Below, piece by piece: positions 26,102 through 35,173 of a stretch of DNA of 61,362 nt. How positions within the stretch are numbered: position 1 is the stretch's first letter; each line of letters starts with the position of its first letter. The stretch comes from Klebsiella pneumoniae (GTDB lineage: Bacteria; Pseudomonadota; Gammaproteobacteria; Steroidobacterales; Steroidobacteraceae), in the NCBI GenBank assembly GCA_945860725.1, contig CAMAQZ010000006.1, positions 1 through 61,362 of the forward strand. The letters run 5' to 3'. The position numbers and the translations under genes are program-made. The notes under the pieces were generated by a model. That model made no database searches. It saw only the letters and a list, made by a program, of their open reading frames with translations, and was not told where the DNA came from.

Positions 26102-27694
26102 ATGGCGACAAGCCGCGACATCTTGTTCGTATGCGTCCTTTGGATGCTCGGTTGCGGCAGCGCAGTCGACGCCGCGCCCGCGGTCAGCCTGCGGGTCAAC
26201 GGCGAGACCTTGCTGGGAGCGCTCTCACCCACGCCGGGGGTGGTTGCCTACCTTGGCGTGCCGTTCGCCGAACCACCGACGGGCAAACTGCGATGGCGAG
26301 CGCCGGTGGCATTCGTCGGTCGCGACGGCGAACGCTCCGCGACGGACTTCGCCCCGGCTTGCATGCAGAGCCCCCGCATCCTCGATTGGTACCGCGGTAT
26401 GGCCGAGCGTTTCGGTGCGAGCCGCTCCGTGTTCCCGGATCTCGCCGTCAGCGAGGATTGCCTGTACCTCAATGTCTGGGCGCCGCGTGAACGTCGCGGC
26501 GAGCGGCTGCCTGTCCTGGTGTTTTTTCACGGAGGCAGCAACCGAAGCGGTTGGTCCTTCGAGCCGAACTACCACGGCCATCGGCTGGCCGCGCAAGGCG
26601 CCGTGGTCGTCACCATCGCCTACCGCCTCGGCGCGTTCGGGTTCTTCTCCCATCCGGAACTCGCAGGGGCGCTGGCGCAGGCCAATTTCGGCCTATGGGA
26701 CCAATTGGCCGCGCTGCGTTGGGTGCAGCGGCATATCGCGGCCTTCGGTGGCGATAGAGGCCGCGTCACGCTGTTCGGCGAATCGGCGGGGGGCGGCGAC
26801 ATCGCGGCGTTGATGCTGTCCCCGACTGCGCATGGATTGATGCATCGGGCGATCATCCAGAGCGGTGGTGATTTCGGTTGGGACGGTATCCGCACGCTCG
26901 AGGCGGAGCAGCAGCGCGGTGTCGCGTTGGCGCGTGCCTTCGACGCCGATCAGCCACCGGATCTCGCGGCGCTGCGCGACATCGACGCCCCGCGTTTGCT
27001 CGAGGTGGCCGAGCGCGTGTTTAGCGAGCATTACCCTGCATCGGTGGTCGATGGCGTGATCGTCACGGGATCACTACGGCAACAGCTCGCGACAGCGGAC
27101 TGGCCGCTGCAGCAGCTCATCATCGGCACCAACGCGGATGAGACTTACTCGGACGAGCAAGGCGGTGCGGACGACGCCGCGATCGATGCGGCGGTCGTAT
27201 CCGCTGCGGTGCTCAACACCGACGCCGTGCGCGCCGAGCTGCGATCGACCCCGGACGCCGCAACCGCTCTCAACCGTCTCGGTACGGCGGATTCCATGCT
27301 CTGTCCGGCCCAGCAGTTGGCGAGCGCCGTCGCGCTCGGCAGGCGCCAGGTCTGGACCTATCTTTTTTCTCGGGTCCGCGATGGTGCCGCGGCAGCGCGT
27401 CTTCGGGCTTACCACGGCGCCGAGCTGCCGTATGTCTTCGGTACGCATGACGACTGGCTGCCGACCGTGGCGGTCGACCGACGGATCACGCGCGAGATGA
27501 TGCAGGCGTGGGTCGCTTTCGCCGCGACCGGTACGCCAGAGGGGGACTACCTCCCGCGCTGGCCACGGCATCGCCCGGGCAGCGAACCGCGGATGCTGCG
27601 TTTCGATGCGCTCACGGGGCCGATCGCACCACCCGAGGCGGTGCTGTGTGCGATCTACCGGGAGCGGACCGCCGCGAGCCCCTCGCAGAACTGA
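26102..27694 (+). CDS. Secreted type-B carboxylesterase
   Basis: This 530-residue protein belongs to the carboxylesterase/para-nitrobenzyl-esterase family. It has an N-terminal signal (hydrophobic 8-20, cleavage likely near AVDA-AP; a Cys at about 18 could instead make a lipoprotein), YLGVPFAEPPTG, SEDCLYLNVW, the oxyanion motif FFHGGSN, nucleophile Ser in GESAGGG, and the late catalytic His region HGAELPYVFG. It would hydrolyse esters in the periplasm or outside. I chose the ATG with GGGG six bases upstream over the GTG just before it. The last 40 bases overlap the convergent aminotransferase gene. A link to the methylamine genes is not evident. Confidence 0.88.
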   Translation: MATSRDILFVCVLWMLGCGSAVDAAPAVSLRVNGETLLGALSPTPGVVAYLGVPFAEPPTGKLRWRAPVAFVGRDGERSATDFAPACMQSPRILDWYRGMAERFGASRSVFPDLAVSEDCLYLNVWAPRERRGERLPVLVFFHGGSNRSGWSFEPNYHGHRLAAQGAVVVTIAYRLGAFGFFSHPELAGALAQANFGLWDQLAALRWVQRHIAAFGGDRGRVTLFGESAGGGDIAALMLSPTAHGLMHRAIIQSGGDFGWDGIRTLEAEQQRGVALARAFDADQPPDLAALRDIDAPRLLEVAERVFSEHYPASVVDGVIVTGSLRQQLATADWPLQQLIIGTNADETYSDEQGGADDAAIDAAVVSAAVLNTDAVRAELRSTPDAATALNRLGTADSMLCPAQQLASAVALGRRQVWTYLFSRVRDGAAAARLRAYHGAELPYVFGTHDDWLPTVAVDRRITREMMQAWVAFAATGTPEGDYLPRWPRHRPGSEPRMLRFDALTGPIAPPEAVLCAIYRERTAASPSQN

Positions 27695-28836
27695 CGGATA
27701 CGCCGACAGCCCTCCGTGATCAGCGCCTCGTCGTTGGCGAAGCTGATGCGCACGAAACCGCGGGTCTCCTCGCCGAATGCGCCACCGTCCATCACGGCGA
27801 CGCCCTGCTCGCGGAACAACTGCGCGGTGAAGCCGTCGCTGCTGAGATCCGTACCGCGGACATCGACCAGCATGAACATCCCGGCCTCCGGCACGAGGAG
27901 GTCGATGCCGGGTGTGCCCTGCAACAGCGTGTGCATCAGCCGTGCCCGGTCGCCGCAGTACTTTCGGACACGCCGCTCGGATTCCACGGTGTCCTGCAGT
28001 GCCGCCAGGGCGGCCTCCTGCACGAAACCCGGCAGGCCGTACAGCATGCAGATCAGCAGATTCTCTGCGTGGTCCATCAATATCTTTGGGCCGATCATCC
28101 AACCGACGCGCCAGCCGCACATCGCGTGGGTCTTGGAGAGGCTGCCGATGGTGACGACGCGTTCCGGGAATGCCTCCGCGAGGCTCGGTACCCGACCCTC
28201 GGGCGCGAGCCCGGCGTACACCTCATCGACCACCACCCAGAGATCATGCCGCCGGGCGATCTCGCCGATGCGAGCGAGTTCGTCGGCCGTGAAGATGATG
28301 CCGCTCGGATTGCCGGGGGTGGCGAAGAACAGGGCGCGTGAGCGAGGGCTGATGGCGGATTCGAGGTCGGCGATGTCGGGCCTGAAGCGGTTCGCAGCCC
28401 GCAGCGGCACCCGCACGAGGCGCGCACCCGACGCCTCGAGCGTCGCGGGGTAGGTCGGATAGAGCGGATCGAAGGTCAGCACTTCGTCGCCGTCGCCGGT
28501 GAGGCAGAGCGCGGCCACGAGCAATGCGTTTTGGGCGCCGCAGGCCAGGATGACCTCGTCGGGCGTGACGCGTTGACCGGACCGGCGCTCGTGCAGTGCG
28601 GCGATGGCCTGGCGGAGCGCGATCCGTCCGCGAGCCTCAGTATAATGGGTGTCGCCGGCGCGCAGTGCCTCGATGGCGCGTTCGACCACCGGTTGCGGGG
28701 TCGACAACGGCGGGTCGCCGATGCTTAGAATGATGACGTCCTCGCCTCGTTCCTGCGCGGCTTGGGCGGCGTAGTGGGTGCGCCAAGCATCCGCGCCGTC
28801 GCCCGCGACGCGTGTCACCAATTCCGAGAACTTCAC
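27655..28836 (-). CDS. aruH: AruH-like aminotransferase (fold type I PLP enzyme)
   Basis: This 393-residue class I/II aminotransferase has PLP Lys235 in GSLSKTHAMCGWR, NPSG in TPGNPSGIIF and DEVYAGL. Its length and N-terminus (SELVTRVAGDGADAWRTHY) resemble AruH of Pseudomonas, arginine:pyruvate transaminase, which makes 2-ketoarginine. The divergent neighbour resembles AruI, the decarboxylase that acts on 2-ketoarginine, which strengthens the assignment. The start is GTG; it is only four bases from the start codon of the divergent gene. Its 3' end overlaps the esterase by 40 bases. A related amino-acid substrate remains possible. Confidence 0.75.
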   Translation of the reverse strand: MKFSELVTRVAGDGADAWRTHYAAQAAQERGEDVIILSIGDPPLSTPQPVVERAIEALRAGDTHYTEARGRIALRQAIAALHERRSGQRVTPDEVILACGAQNALLVAALCLTGDGDEVLTFDPLYPTYPATLEASGARLVRVPLRAANRFRPDIADLESAISPRSRALFFATPGNPSGIIFTADELARIGEIARRHDLWVVVDEVYAGLAPEGRVPSLAEAFPERVVTIGSLSKTHAMCGWRVGWMIGPKILMDHAENLLICMLYGLPGFVQEAALAALQDTVESERRVRKYCGDRARLMHTLLQGTPGIDLLVPEAGMFMLVDVRGTDLSSDGFTAQLFREQGVAVMDGGAFGEETRGFVRISFANDEALITEGCRRIRQFCEGLAAVRSR

Positions 28837-28840
28837 GAAA

Positions 28841-30484
28841 ATGAGCCTAGCAGCAAGACCTATCGGATGCTACCTCGTAGAACTGCTCGCCGCGAACGGC
28901 ATCGACACCGTGTTCGGCATCCCCGGGGTGCACAACCTCGCGCTGTATCGCGGGCTCGATCGGCATCGTGGCCTGCGCCATGTGCTCACGCGCCACGAAC
29001 AGGGCGCAGGTTTCGCGGCCGACGGCTACGCACGCCTCTCCGGGCGGCCCGCTGCCGCCTTCGTCATCTCAGGGCCGGGGGTCAGCAATGTGCTCACCGC
29101 GGTCGCGCAGGCGTACTCGGATTCCTCACCCTTGATCGTGATCGCCAGCACGCCTGCGAGCGCCTCGCTCGGCCGCGGCTGGGGTGTGCTGCACGAGTCG
29201 AGGGATCAGCAGGGCGTCATGGCTGCGGTGCTCGATCTCGTCTGCACGGCGACCACAGCCGCCCAAGCGCGCGACTTCCTGCGGCGGGTGTTCGATGAAT
29301 ACCGCGCGGGCCGCAGGCGCCCCGCATACCTCGGCATGCCCCTCGACCTTCTCGCGCAGGACACGCTCCTTCCCGTCGAGGTCTTCGGCGTCCCGACGCG
29401 ACCGTCGGCGACGGCGCAGCAGGTCGCGCGCGTGGCGGCGCTGCTCGAGGGTGCAGCGCGTCCTGCCATCATCGCAGGTGGCGGTGCAGGGTCGGCGGCG
29501 GCGGGCCTGCGGGATCTCATCGAGCGCTTGGATGGCTACCTGGTCACCACCGCCGCAGGCAAAGGTCTGCTGCCCGAGGCCCATCCGGCCAACCTCGGCT
29601 GTTCACTGCCCTTTGCGCCGACCCAGCGCTTGCTCGCCGAGGCGGATCTCGTGCTCGCGGTGGGCACGGGCCTCTCCGAGACCGACATCTATACCGCGGA
29701 TCGCCAAGCGATCCGTGGGCGCTGCGTGCGCATCGACATCCGGGAACTTGCCGACGACCGTCATCCGGCGGTCGAATCGGTGTGCAGCGACGCCGCGCCC
29801 TTCATCGAAGCGCTCCTCTCGGCGCTCGCCGGTCGCGGTCTGACGGCGACCATGCCGCGCCAAGGGTGGCGAACGGCGGCCGGCGCGGCATCGGTGCATC
29901 GGGCCGCGATCGACGCCACGATGGATGCGCCGACCCGCGTGCTGCAGCGCGGACTTGCCGCCTTGCGCAGGGCGTTGCCTGCCGAGGCGGCCGTTTTTTC
30001 AGACATGACGCAGATCGCCTACCTCGGCAACTACGCGTTCCCGATGGATGCGCCAGGCGGCTGGCATCACCCGTCCGGCTACGGCACGCTCGGTTTCGCG
30101 ATGCCTGCCGCGCTCGGCGCCAAGATCGCGAGTCCCGATCGGCCGGTCCTCGCGCTGCACGGCGACTATGGCCTGCAGTTCACGATCCAGGAACTCGGCA
30201 CTGCGGTCGAGGCGGGCGTCAGCCTGCCGATCGTGGTCTGGAACAACGCTGCGCTCGGCCAGATCCGCGACGACATGATCGCCTCGGGTATCGCCCCGAT
30301 CGGCGTGGTCGCCCACAACCCGGACTTCGTCGCGCTTGCCGAGGCCTGGGGGGCGCGCGGTGTGCGCGTCGGCGATGAGCCCGCACTCACGGCTGCCGTC
30401 GAAGCCGCGCTGCGCTACGCGGGCCCGACGCTTATCGAGGTGGACGCCGCAGCCTTCGCGGCCGCGGCATCCACGCCGGTCTGA
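28841..30484 (+). CDS. aruI: AruI-like thiamine diphosphate-dependent 2-oxo acid decarboxylase
   Basis: This 547-residue protein has the three domains of ThDP enzymes: Pyr domain with catalytic Glu53 in RHEQGAGFAADGYAR, a central domain, and the PP domain with the GDYGLQFTIQEL motif and WNNAALGQI. The opening VFGIPGVHNLALYRGL resembles AruI (2-ketoarginine decarboxylase, giving 4-guanidinobutyraldehyde) more than acetolactate synthase, and the AruH-like gene is head-to-head. The ATG was chosen because the family pattern begins there; the frame is open 21 codons upstream inside the divergent gene. No FAD-linked acetolactate synthase small subunit is nearby. Confidence 0.75.
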   Translation: MSLAARPIGCYLVELLAANGIDTVFGIPGVHNLALYRGLDRHRGLRHVLTRHEQGAGFAADGYARLSGRPAAAFVISGPGVSNVLTAVAQAYSDSSPLIVIASTPASASLGRGWGVLHESRDQQGVMAAVLDLVCTATTAAQARDFLRRVFDEYRAGRRRPAYLGMPLDLLAQDTLLPVEVFGVPTRPSATAQQVARVAALLEGAARPAIIAGGGAGSAAAGLRDLIERLDGYLVTTAAGKGLLPEAHPANLGCSLPFAPTQRLLAEADLVLAVGTGLSETDIYTADRQAIRGRCVRIDIRELADDRHPAVESVCSDAAPFIEALLSALAGRGLTATMPRQGWRTAAGAASVHRAAIDATMDAPTRVLQRGLAALRRALPAEAAVFSDMTQIAYLGNYAFPMDAPGGWHHPSGYGTLGFAMPAALGAKIASPDRPVLALHGDYGLQFTIQELGTAVEAGVSLPIVVWNNAALGQIRDDMIASGIAPIGVVAHNPDFVALAEAWGARGVRVGDEPALTAAVEAALRYAGPTLIEVDAAAFAAAASTPV

Positions 30485-30491
30485 GCGCCCG

Positions 30492-32993
30492 TCAGAACTT
30501 CTGGGTGAACTTCAGGCCGAAGGTGCGCGGCTGCGGACGGACGCCATAGGGCTGTACGCCACAGACCGACTCGGCGCACTGTGAGGTCTTGTAGAGCGCC
30601 GCGTCTTCGTTGCTGAGGTTCTGCACGAAGAACTCGAGGGTGTAACTGTCCCTGGCGATACCGGCGCTGAAGTCGAGCGTCGTGTTGGCCTCGATGTCGC
30701 CGATGATCGCGTTGGCGTCGAGCGCAAGCCGCGAGGCGGCTTTGCCGGCGTGCGCCACCGAGCCCTGCACGTGGGCATCGAAGTCGCCGACGTTGAAGCC
30801 GTAGCGCGCCACGAGGTTGCCCTTGAACTTCGGCGTGATGGGTAGCGCTGTGCCTTTCGGTGCGTTCACCGACACGACGTTACCGGCCGCGTCGAAATTC
30901 GAGTAATCGTCCTTCAACTCTGAGTCGTAGAACGCGCCGGTGGCCGAGATAAGCAGGTTGTCCACCGGCAGCCACTGCACCTGCGTCTCGACGCCGTTGA
31001 CCTCGGCCGAGGGACCGTTCGCCACTTGGGTGATGCCGTTCGCGCCCTGGAAGCCGATCTGGAAATCGTCCCAGCTCTGCATGAAGAGCGCGCCGTTGAA
31101 CTGCAGACGGTTGTCCAGCCAGGTGGTCTTCCAGCCGAGCTCATAGTTGGTGAGGAAGTCCGAGATGTAGTCCCCGGCGAACGGGTTACGGTTGATGCCG
31201 CCCGGACGATAGCCCTCCGACCAGGTCGCGTAGAACATTGCATCTTCGCTCGCCTTCCAGCGCAGGTTGACGCGGCTAATATGCTCACTTTCGCTGATGC
31301 CTTTCGCGACGTTCTGGCAGGGCGCGTCCTTGTAGGCCGCTTGCGACTTGCAGCGGTATTCGCCGTTACGCGACCAACCCTGGCCCATCGGCGAGAAGGC
31401 GCCCGAGCCGCCGTTGGCGAGTGCGCCGGGCTCGGAGCCGGTGGGCGCCCTTGCCGGGCTGAAGCCGAGACCGTAACCGAAGAACCCGTTGACCGTGACT
31501 TCAGGCTCAAAGAAACGGGCGCCGACGGTCAGCTCGAGGCTGTCAGTGAGGTCGTAGGCGATCTGGCCGAACACCGCTCGGTCGGTGTCCACGCGGTCGA
31601 GACTGTTGAGGTAGATGACGCCGGGATACTTCGTGCCGTTCGGCGCATCGCGGTTCATCAACATCGAGTCGGCGAGCCCCGGGATGTTGCCGAAGGGCTG
31701 TTCGAAGTCATGTTCCTGCTTCTGGTAGAAAAAGCCGAGCATGCCGCGCAGACGCTTGCTCTGGTCGGTGCTCAAGCGTAATTCGTGGCTTTGCTTGGAG
31801 TAGGCGTCGTTGTTGATGAAGCTTTGCGACGGGTTCGGGCGGCCACCCGCGTTGTTGAGGAACAGACCTGCGAAGTATCCCGAGGTGTAGAGGTTGTCGT
31901 ACCAGTACGAGTAATCCGAATAGTCGAACGAAGCGTCGACGTCACGGCTGAGGGTGTTGCCGGAATAGGTGAGGTCGAAGGAGCCGATCTGACCTTCGAC
32001 GGTGAGGCCGAGTTGGTACCACTTGTCCTTCACGTATTCCTCGCGGAAATGCTTCACCGCATAGGTGCCGGGCGCGAAGTCGCTGAGGTCGTCGCCCCAG
32101 GAGCCGCGGCTCTTCTGTTCCTGCATCTGCGCCGTGGGCGTGAGGGTCCAGGTGTCATTCAGTTCGATGCGCAATGCGGCGCGGGCACCGATGGTGTCGA
32201 GGGTGTTGTAGTCGTCTTTGGCGAGCGAGGTGTTGTCGACCGTGAAGTTGTCCGCGGCGGTGCTGACATCGCCCTGGTGGAGCCGGGTGCCGCGCAGGTT
32301 GTCCATCCAGCCGGCTTCTTTGGTCTTCCAGCCGACGAGGCGCAGCGCGGCGCGATCGCCGAGCGGGACATTGACGAAGCCTTCGGCCACATAACCGTTG
32401 CCGCCATCGTCGACCGCGTTCCCCTCGAGTGCGTAGCCCGCAGAGAACTTCCCGATCTCGGGCTTGTTGGTGATGATGCGGATGGTGCCGGATTGCGAGC
32501 TCGCGCCGTAGAGCGTGCCCTGCGGGCCGGCGAGCGCCTCGACGCGCGCGATGTCGTAGAGGTGCAGATCAAGGTTGCCCTGGATGGTGGTGACAGGTTG
32601 TTCGTCGAGATAGGTGCCGACGCTCGGCTGCGAGGTGGTCGCTTGGCCATCGCCGCCCGTCACGATACCGCGCATATAGACGGCGGAGAATCCGGCGCCC
32701 GCGCCGATGCTCGGCGTCGTCGCAACGCTCGGCAGCATCCGCACATAGTCGGTGAAATTGCGGATATTGAGCTGTTCAAGTTTCTCGTTGCCGATCGCGT
32801 CGATGCTGATCGGCACATCCTGCATGTTCTCTGAGCGCTTCTGCGCGGTGACGACGACCTCTTCGAGGCCGCCGCTGTCCTGCGCGAGTGCGGCTTGGCC
32901 GCCGATCGCGGCGATCACGGCAGCGGCAATGGGCGAGTAGCCCCGGGGGGTGATGTGGGGGGCAGATCTGCGCGCGTCGCGGCGGGTCATCAT
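30492..32993 (-). CDS. TonB-dependent outer-membrane receptor
   Basis: This 833-residue protein has a signal peptide with an Ala-rich hydrophobic core (about 20-36, cleavage after ALAQ), a plug domain opening with LEEVVVTAQKRSENMQDVPI (41-60), and a long beta-barrel ending in FGLKFTQKF with a terminal Phe. It imports a ligand energised by TonB-ExbBD, none of which are in the window. The plug type is common in sphingomonads and marine gammaproteobacteria that use complex organic compounds. The ligand is unknown; uptake of corrinoids is a tempting but untested idea, and the sequence is not BtuB-like to my eye. The gene ends seven bases from the convergent AruI-like gene. Confidence 0.92.
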   Translation of the reverse strand: MMTRRDARRSAPHITPRGYSPIAAAVIAAIGGQAALAQDSGGLEEVVVTAQKRSENMQDVPISIDAIGNEKLEQLNIRNFTDYVRMLPSVATTPSIGAGAGFSAVYMRGIVTGGDGQATTSQPSVGTYLDEQPVTTIQGNLDLHLYDIARVEALAGPQGTLYGASSQSGTIRIITNKPEIGKFSAGYALEGNAVDDGGNGYVAEGFVNVPLGDRAALRLVGWKTKEAGWMDNLRGTRLHQGDVSTAADNFTVDNTSLAKDDYNTLDTIGARAALRIELNDTWTLTPTAQMQEQKSRGSWGDDLSDFAPGTYAVKHFREEYVKDKWYQLGLTVEGQIGSFDLTYSGNTLSRDVDASFDYSDYSYWYDNLYTSGYFAGLFLNNAGGRPNPSQSFINNDAYSKQSHELRLSTDQSKRLRGMLGFFYQKQEHDFEQPFGNIPGLADSMLMNRDAPNGTKYPGVIYLNSLDRVDTDRAVFGQIAYDLTDSLELTVGARFFEPEVTVNGFFGYGLGFSPARAPTGSEPGALANGGSGAFSPMGQGWSRNGEYRCKSQAAYKDAPCQNVAKGISESEHISRVNLRWKASEDAMFYATWSEGYRPGGINRNPFAGDYISDFLTNYELGWKTTWLDNRLQFNGALFMQSWDDFQIGFQGANGITQVANGPSAEVNGVETQVQWLPVDNLLISATGAFYDSELKDDYSNFDAAGNVVSVNAPKGTALPITPKFKGNLVARYGFNVGDFDAHVQGSVAHAGKAASRLALDANAIIGDIEANTTLDFSAGIARDSYTLEFFVQNLSNEDAALYKTSQCAESVCGVQPYGVRPQPRTFGLKFTQKF

Positions 32994-33033
32994 GGTGGAT
33001 ATTCCCTCTTGTTGATGTGGTCCCGAACCCCCG

Positions 33034-33061
33034 AGATTACGCCAAGTTCACGGTTTCGCAA
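33034..33061 (-). promoter_or_regulatory. Candidate promoter of the TonB-dependent receptor gene
   Basis: On the minus strand TTGCGA (33061-33056) and TAATCT (33039-33034) are 16 bases apart, with GAGGG about ten bases before the ATG at 32993. The 85-base gap has no other obvious structure. Confidence 0.35.
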
Positions 33062-33078
33062 GGGGGATAGGGTGATCG

Positions 33079-35103
33079 TCAGCGTGCGCTGGGCGGCGCA
33101 GCGGGGTCAGCGGTGAGGACCTCGCCGAGTGCCTCCTTCAGCGGGTCGAGCCACGGCTCGAAGTGGCGCCACTGGTCGACCCCGTCCCGGTAGATCGGGC
33201 GGCGTACCTGCTCGGAACTTGCGGTGCGCACCGGTCGGTCGTTCTCGAAGAAGCGCAGGCAGCCGGGCTCGAAGGGCAGGCCGCAGAACTCGAGCAGGCG
33301 ACGGACTTCACGCTCGGTGTCTTCGACCAGATCCTCGTAGATCACGCGATGCACCCGGCTGGGGAGTGCGGCGTCGAAGTGCGCCATCAGTTCCACATAG
33401 TCGCGGTAGTAGCTGCCCATATCCGCGAGTCCGTAGCTGAAGCGTTGGCCGCGCGCATAAAGCTGCTTGAAATTGGAGACACAGCAGCCGAGGGGGTGGC
33501 GCCGCGCGTCGATGATCTTGGCGTTCGGCAGGATGCTGTGGATCAGGCCCACATGCAGGAAGTTGTTCGGCATCTTATCGATGAAGTGCGCTCTTGCGGT
33601 CTTGCGATAGACGCGGGTCCCTTGCAGGTAGCGCTCGCCGAGATCCCGCAGCGCGTGCTCATCGAGAGTCGCCAAAACCTCTGCATAGCCGCTCAGATCG
33701 GCATCGTCGGCGCGTTGCCGCAGCGCTCTTGCCATGGCGATAATGTTGGGCAGCTCAGAGGTGCCCTCCACGGCGGAGTGGCTGGCAAGGATCTGCTCGA
33801 TGAGGGTCGAGCCGGCACGCGGCATGCCGACGATGAAGATCGGATCGTGGGCGGGGTGTCCGGCATGCGCGCGCTGGGCGAAGTGCGCTCGGGTGAAGAG
33901 GTCCTTGAGGCGTCGCATGCGCGCGGTGTTGAGGGCGCGGTCGAAGGGCAGACGGGCGCGTTGCAGGCGGTTGCCGCGGTCGTAGTGATCGAAGGCGACG
34001 GCATACTCCGCAGCGTCCTCGTGCGCCTTGCCGAGCGCAAAGTGCAAGTTCAGGCGGTCGGCGTCCCCGGTCGTGGGGTCGGCTACCCGACGCTGCATCG
34101 TCGTGAGGTCCTCGGGCGTGAAGCGGAAAGTTTTGAGGTTCGCCAAGCTCCAGTAGGCCTCGCCCAAAGAGGGTTCCCGCGCGAGGCTGCCCCGATAGGC
34201 GGCGATGCAGTCGTCGCGCCGTCCCGCGGTCTTCAGCACATGGCCGTGGCTCAGCCAGACTTTCGCATTGCCCGGATATTCGCGCAGCAACCGGTCGTAG
34301 ATCGCGCAGGAGCGCTCGACCTCGCCGACATGACTCAGGAGCACGGCATGGAGGTTCCGATAGCTGGGGTTCACCGGGTCTGCGGCGAGCAGCCGCTCGA
34401 TCTCTGCGAGGGCCTCAGCCGCCTGGTTGTCGCGATGCAGCAGCACCGCACGCGCGTAGCGGGCCGCCTGGAAAGTGGGCGCAAGTTCCAGGCAACGGTC
34501 GAGCAGGTGTCCTGCCGCTCGGTTCTCCCCGCAGCGCACCGCGACCTCGGCCAACATGCGGATCGCCGGCACGTCGGTCGGTACTTGCCGCAGGTGGTCT
34601 TTCAGCAGCCGCTCGGCGCTTGGCATGTCGTTGGCCAACATCGCTGCGGCCGCTTGCCGCAGCGATGGGTGGTGCGCAGCGCATTGCACGTGCCGGGTGT
34701 AGGCAGCATCGGCTTCTGCCGTCTCACCGATCGCCATCAAATGATCGGCGAGCACGCGCCAGGCCTCGGGGTGGGTCGGCTCGAGGCGCAGCAATTCCCG
34801 CAGCGCCTCGATGGCCGCCTCGCCCTGGCCGTCGAGCGAGAGCGCCAAGGCGCGTTCGTACCGCGCTGGTGACCAGTCCGGCTGCATTTGCAGCACGGGC
34901 TCGAGCAGGGCGAGCGCCGCGACAGGATCGCCCCCGCGCCGCTTGGCGGCGGCTTGCAGCACCAGCGCCGCCGGGTGGCCCGGATGTACGGTGAGGATCT
35001 CGCGAGCCTGCTCGAACGCGAGCGTGGGATGCTGGTCGAGCAGGCGCAAGGCCTGCGCCATCGCGACCTCGAGGGTGCCGGTGGGTGCCGCGGAGTCGCT
35101 CAT
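33079..35103 (-). CDS. TPR-repeat sulfotransferase (paralogue 1)
   Basis: This 674-residue protein has about nine tetratricopeptide-like helical repeats in residues 15-400 and a C-terminal sulfotransferase domain starting near 420. PIFIVGMPRAGSTLIEQ (421-437) is the 5'-phosphosulfate loop that binds PAPS. The family transfers sulfate from PAPS to an unknown acceptor; fused TPRs often recognise a protein or peptide partner. No signal peptide is seen. A close paralogue lies at 59602-61362, sharing the ending pattern RDGVDQW...PWL.PLK.ALG. The gene follows an MttB-family gene by 70 bases on the same strand, but no functional link is obvious. Confidence 0.85.
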   Translation of the reverse strand: MSDSAAPTGTLEVAMAQALRLLDQHPTLAFEQAREILTVHPGHPAALVLQAAAKRRGGDPVAALALLEPVLQMQPDWSPARYERALALSLDGQGEAAIEALRELLRLEPTHPEAWRVLADHLMAIGETAEADAAYTRHVQCAAHHPSLRQAAAAMLANDMPSAERLLKDHLRQVPTDVPAIRMLAEVAVRCGENRAAGHLLDRCLELAPTFQAARYARAVLLHRDNQAAEALAEIERLLAADPVNPSYRNLHAVLLSHVGEVERSCAIYDRLLREYPGNAKVWLSHGHVLKTAGRRDDCIAAYRGSLAREPSLGEAYWSLANLKTFRFTPEDLTTMQRRVADPTTGDADRLNLHFALGKAHEDAAEYAVAFDHYDRGNRLQRARLPFDRALNTARMRRLKDLFTRAHFAQRAHAGHPAHDPIFIVGMPRAGSTLIEQILASHSAVEGTSELPNIIAMARALRQRADDADLSGYAEVLATLDEHALRDLGERYLQGTRVYRKTARAHFIDKMPNNFLHVGLIHSILPNAKIIDARRHPLGCCVSNFKQLYARGQRFSYGLADMGSYYRDYVELMAHFDAALPSRVHRVIYEDLVEDTEREVRRLLEFCGLPFEPGCLRFFENDRPVRTASSEQVRRPIYRDGVDQWRHFEPWLDPLKEALGEVLTADPAAPPSAR

Positions 35104-35173
35104 CCTCGCATCCTAACGGAAACAGGGAGGGCGAGAAGAGGGCCGCGCGGAGGCGCCGGAAGGAGAAGCGGGG

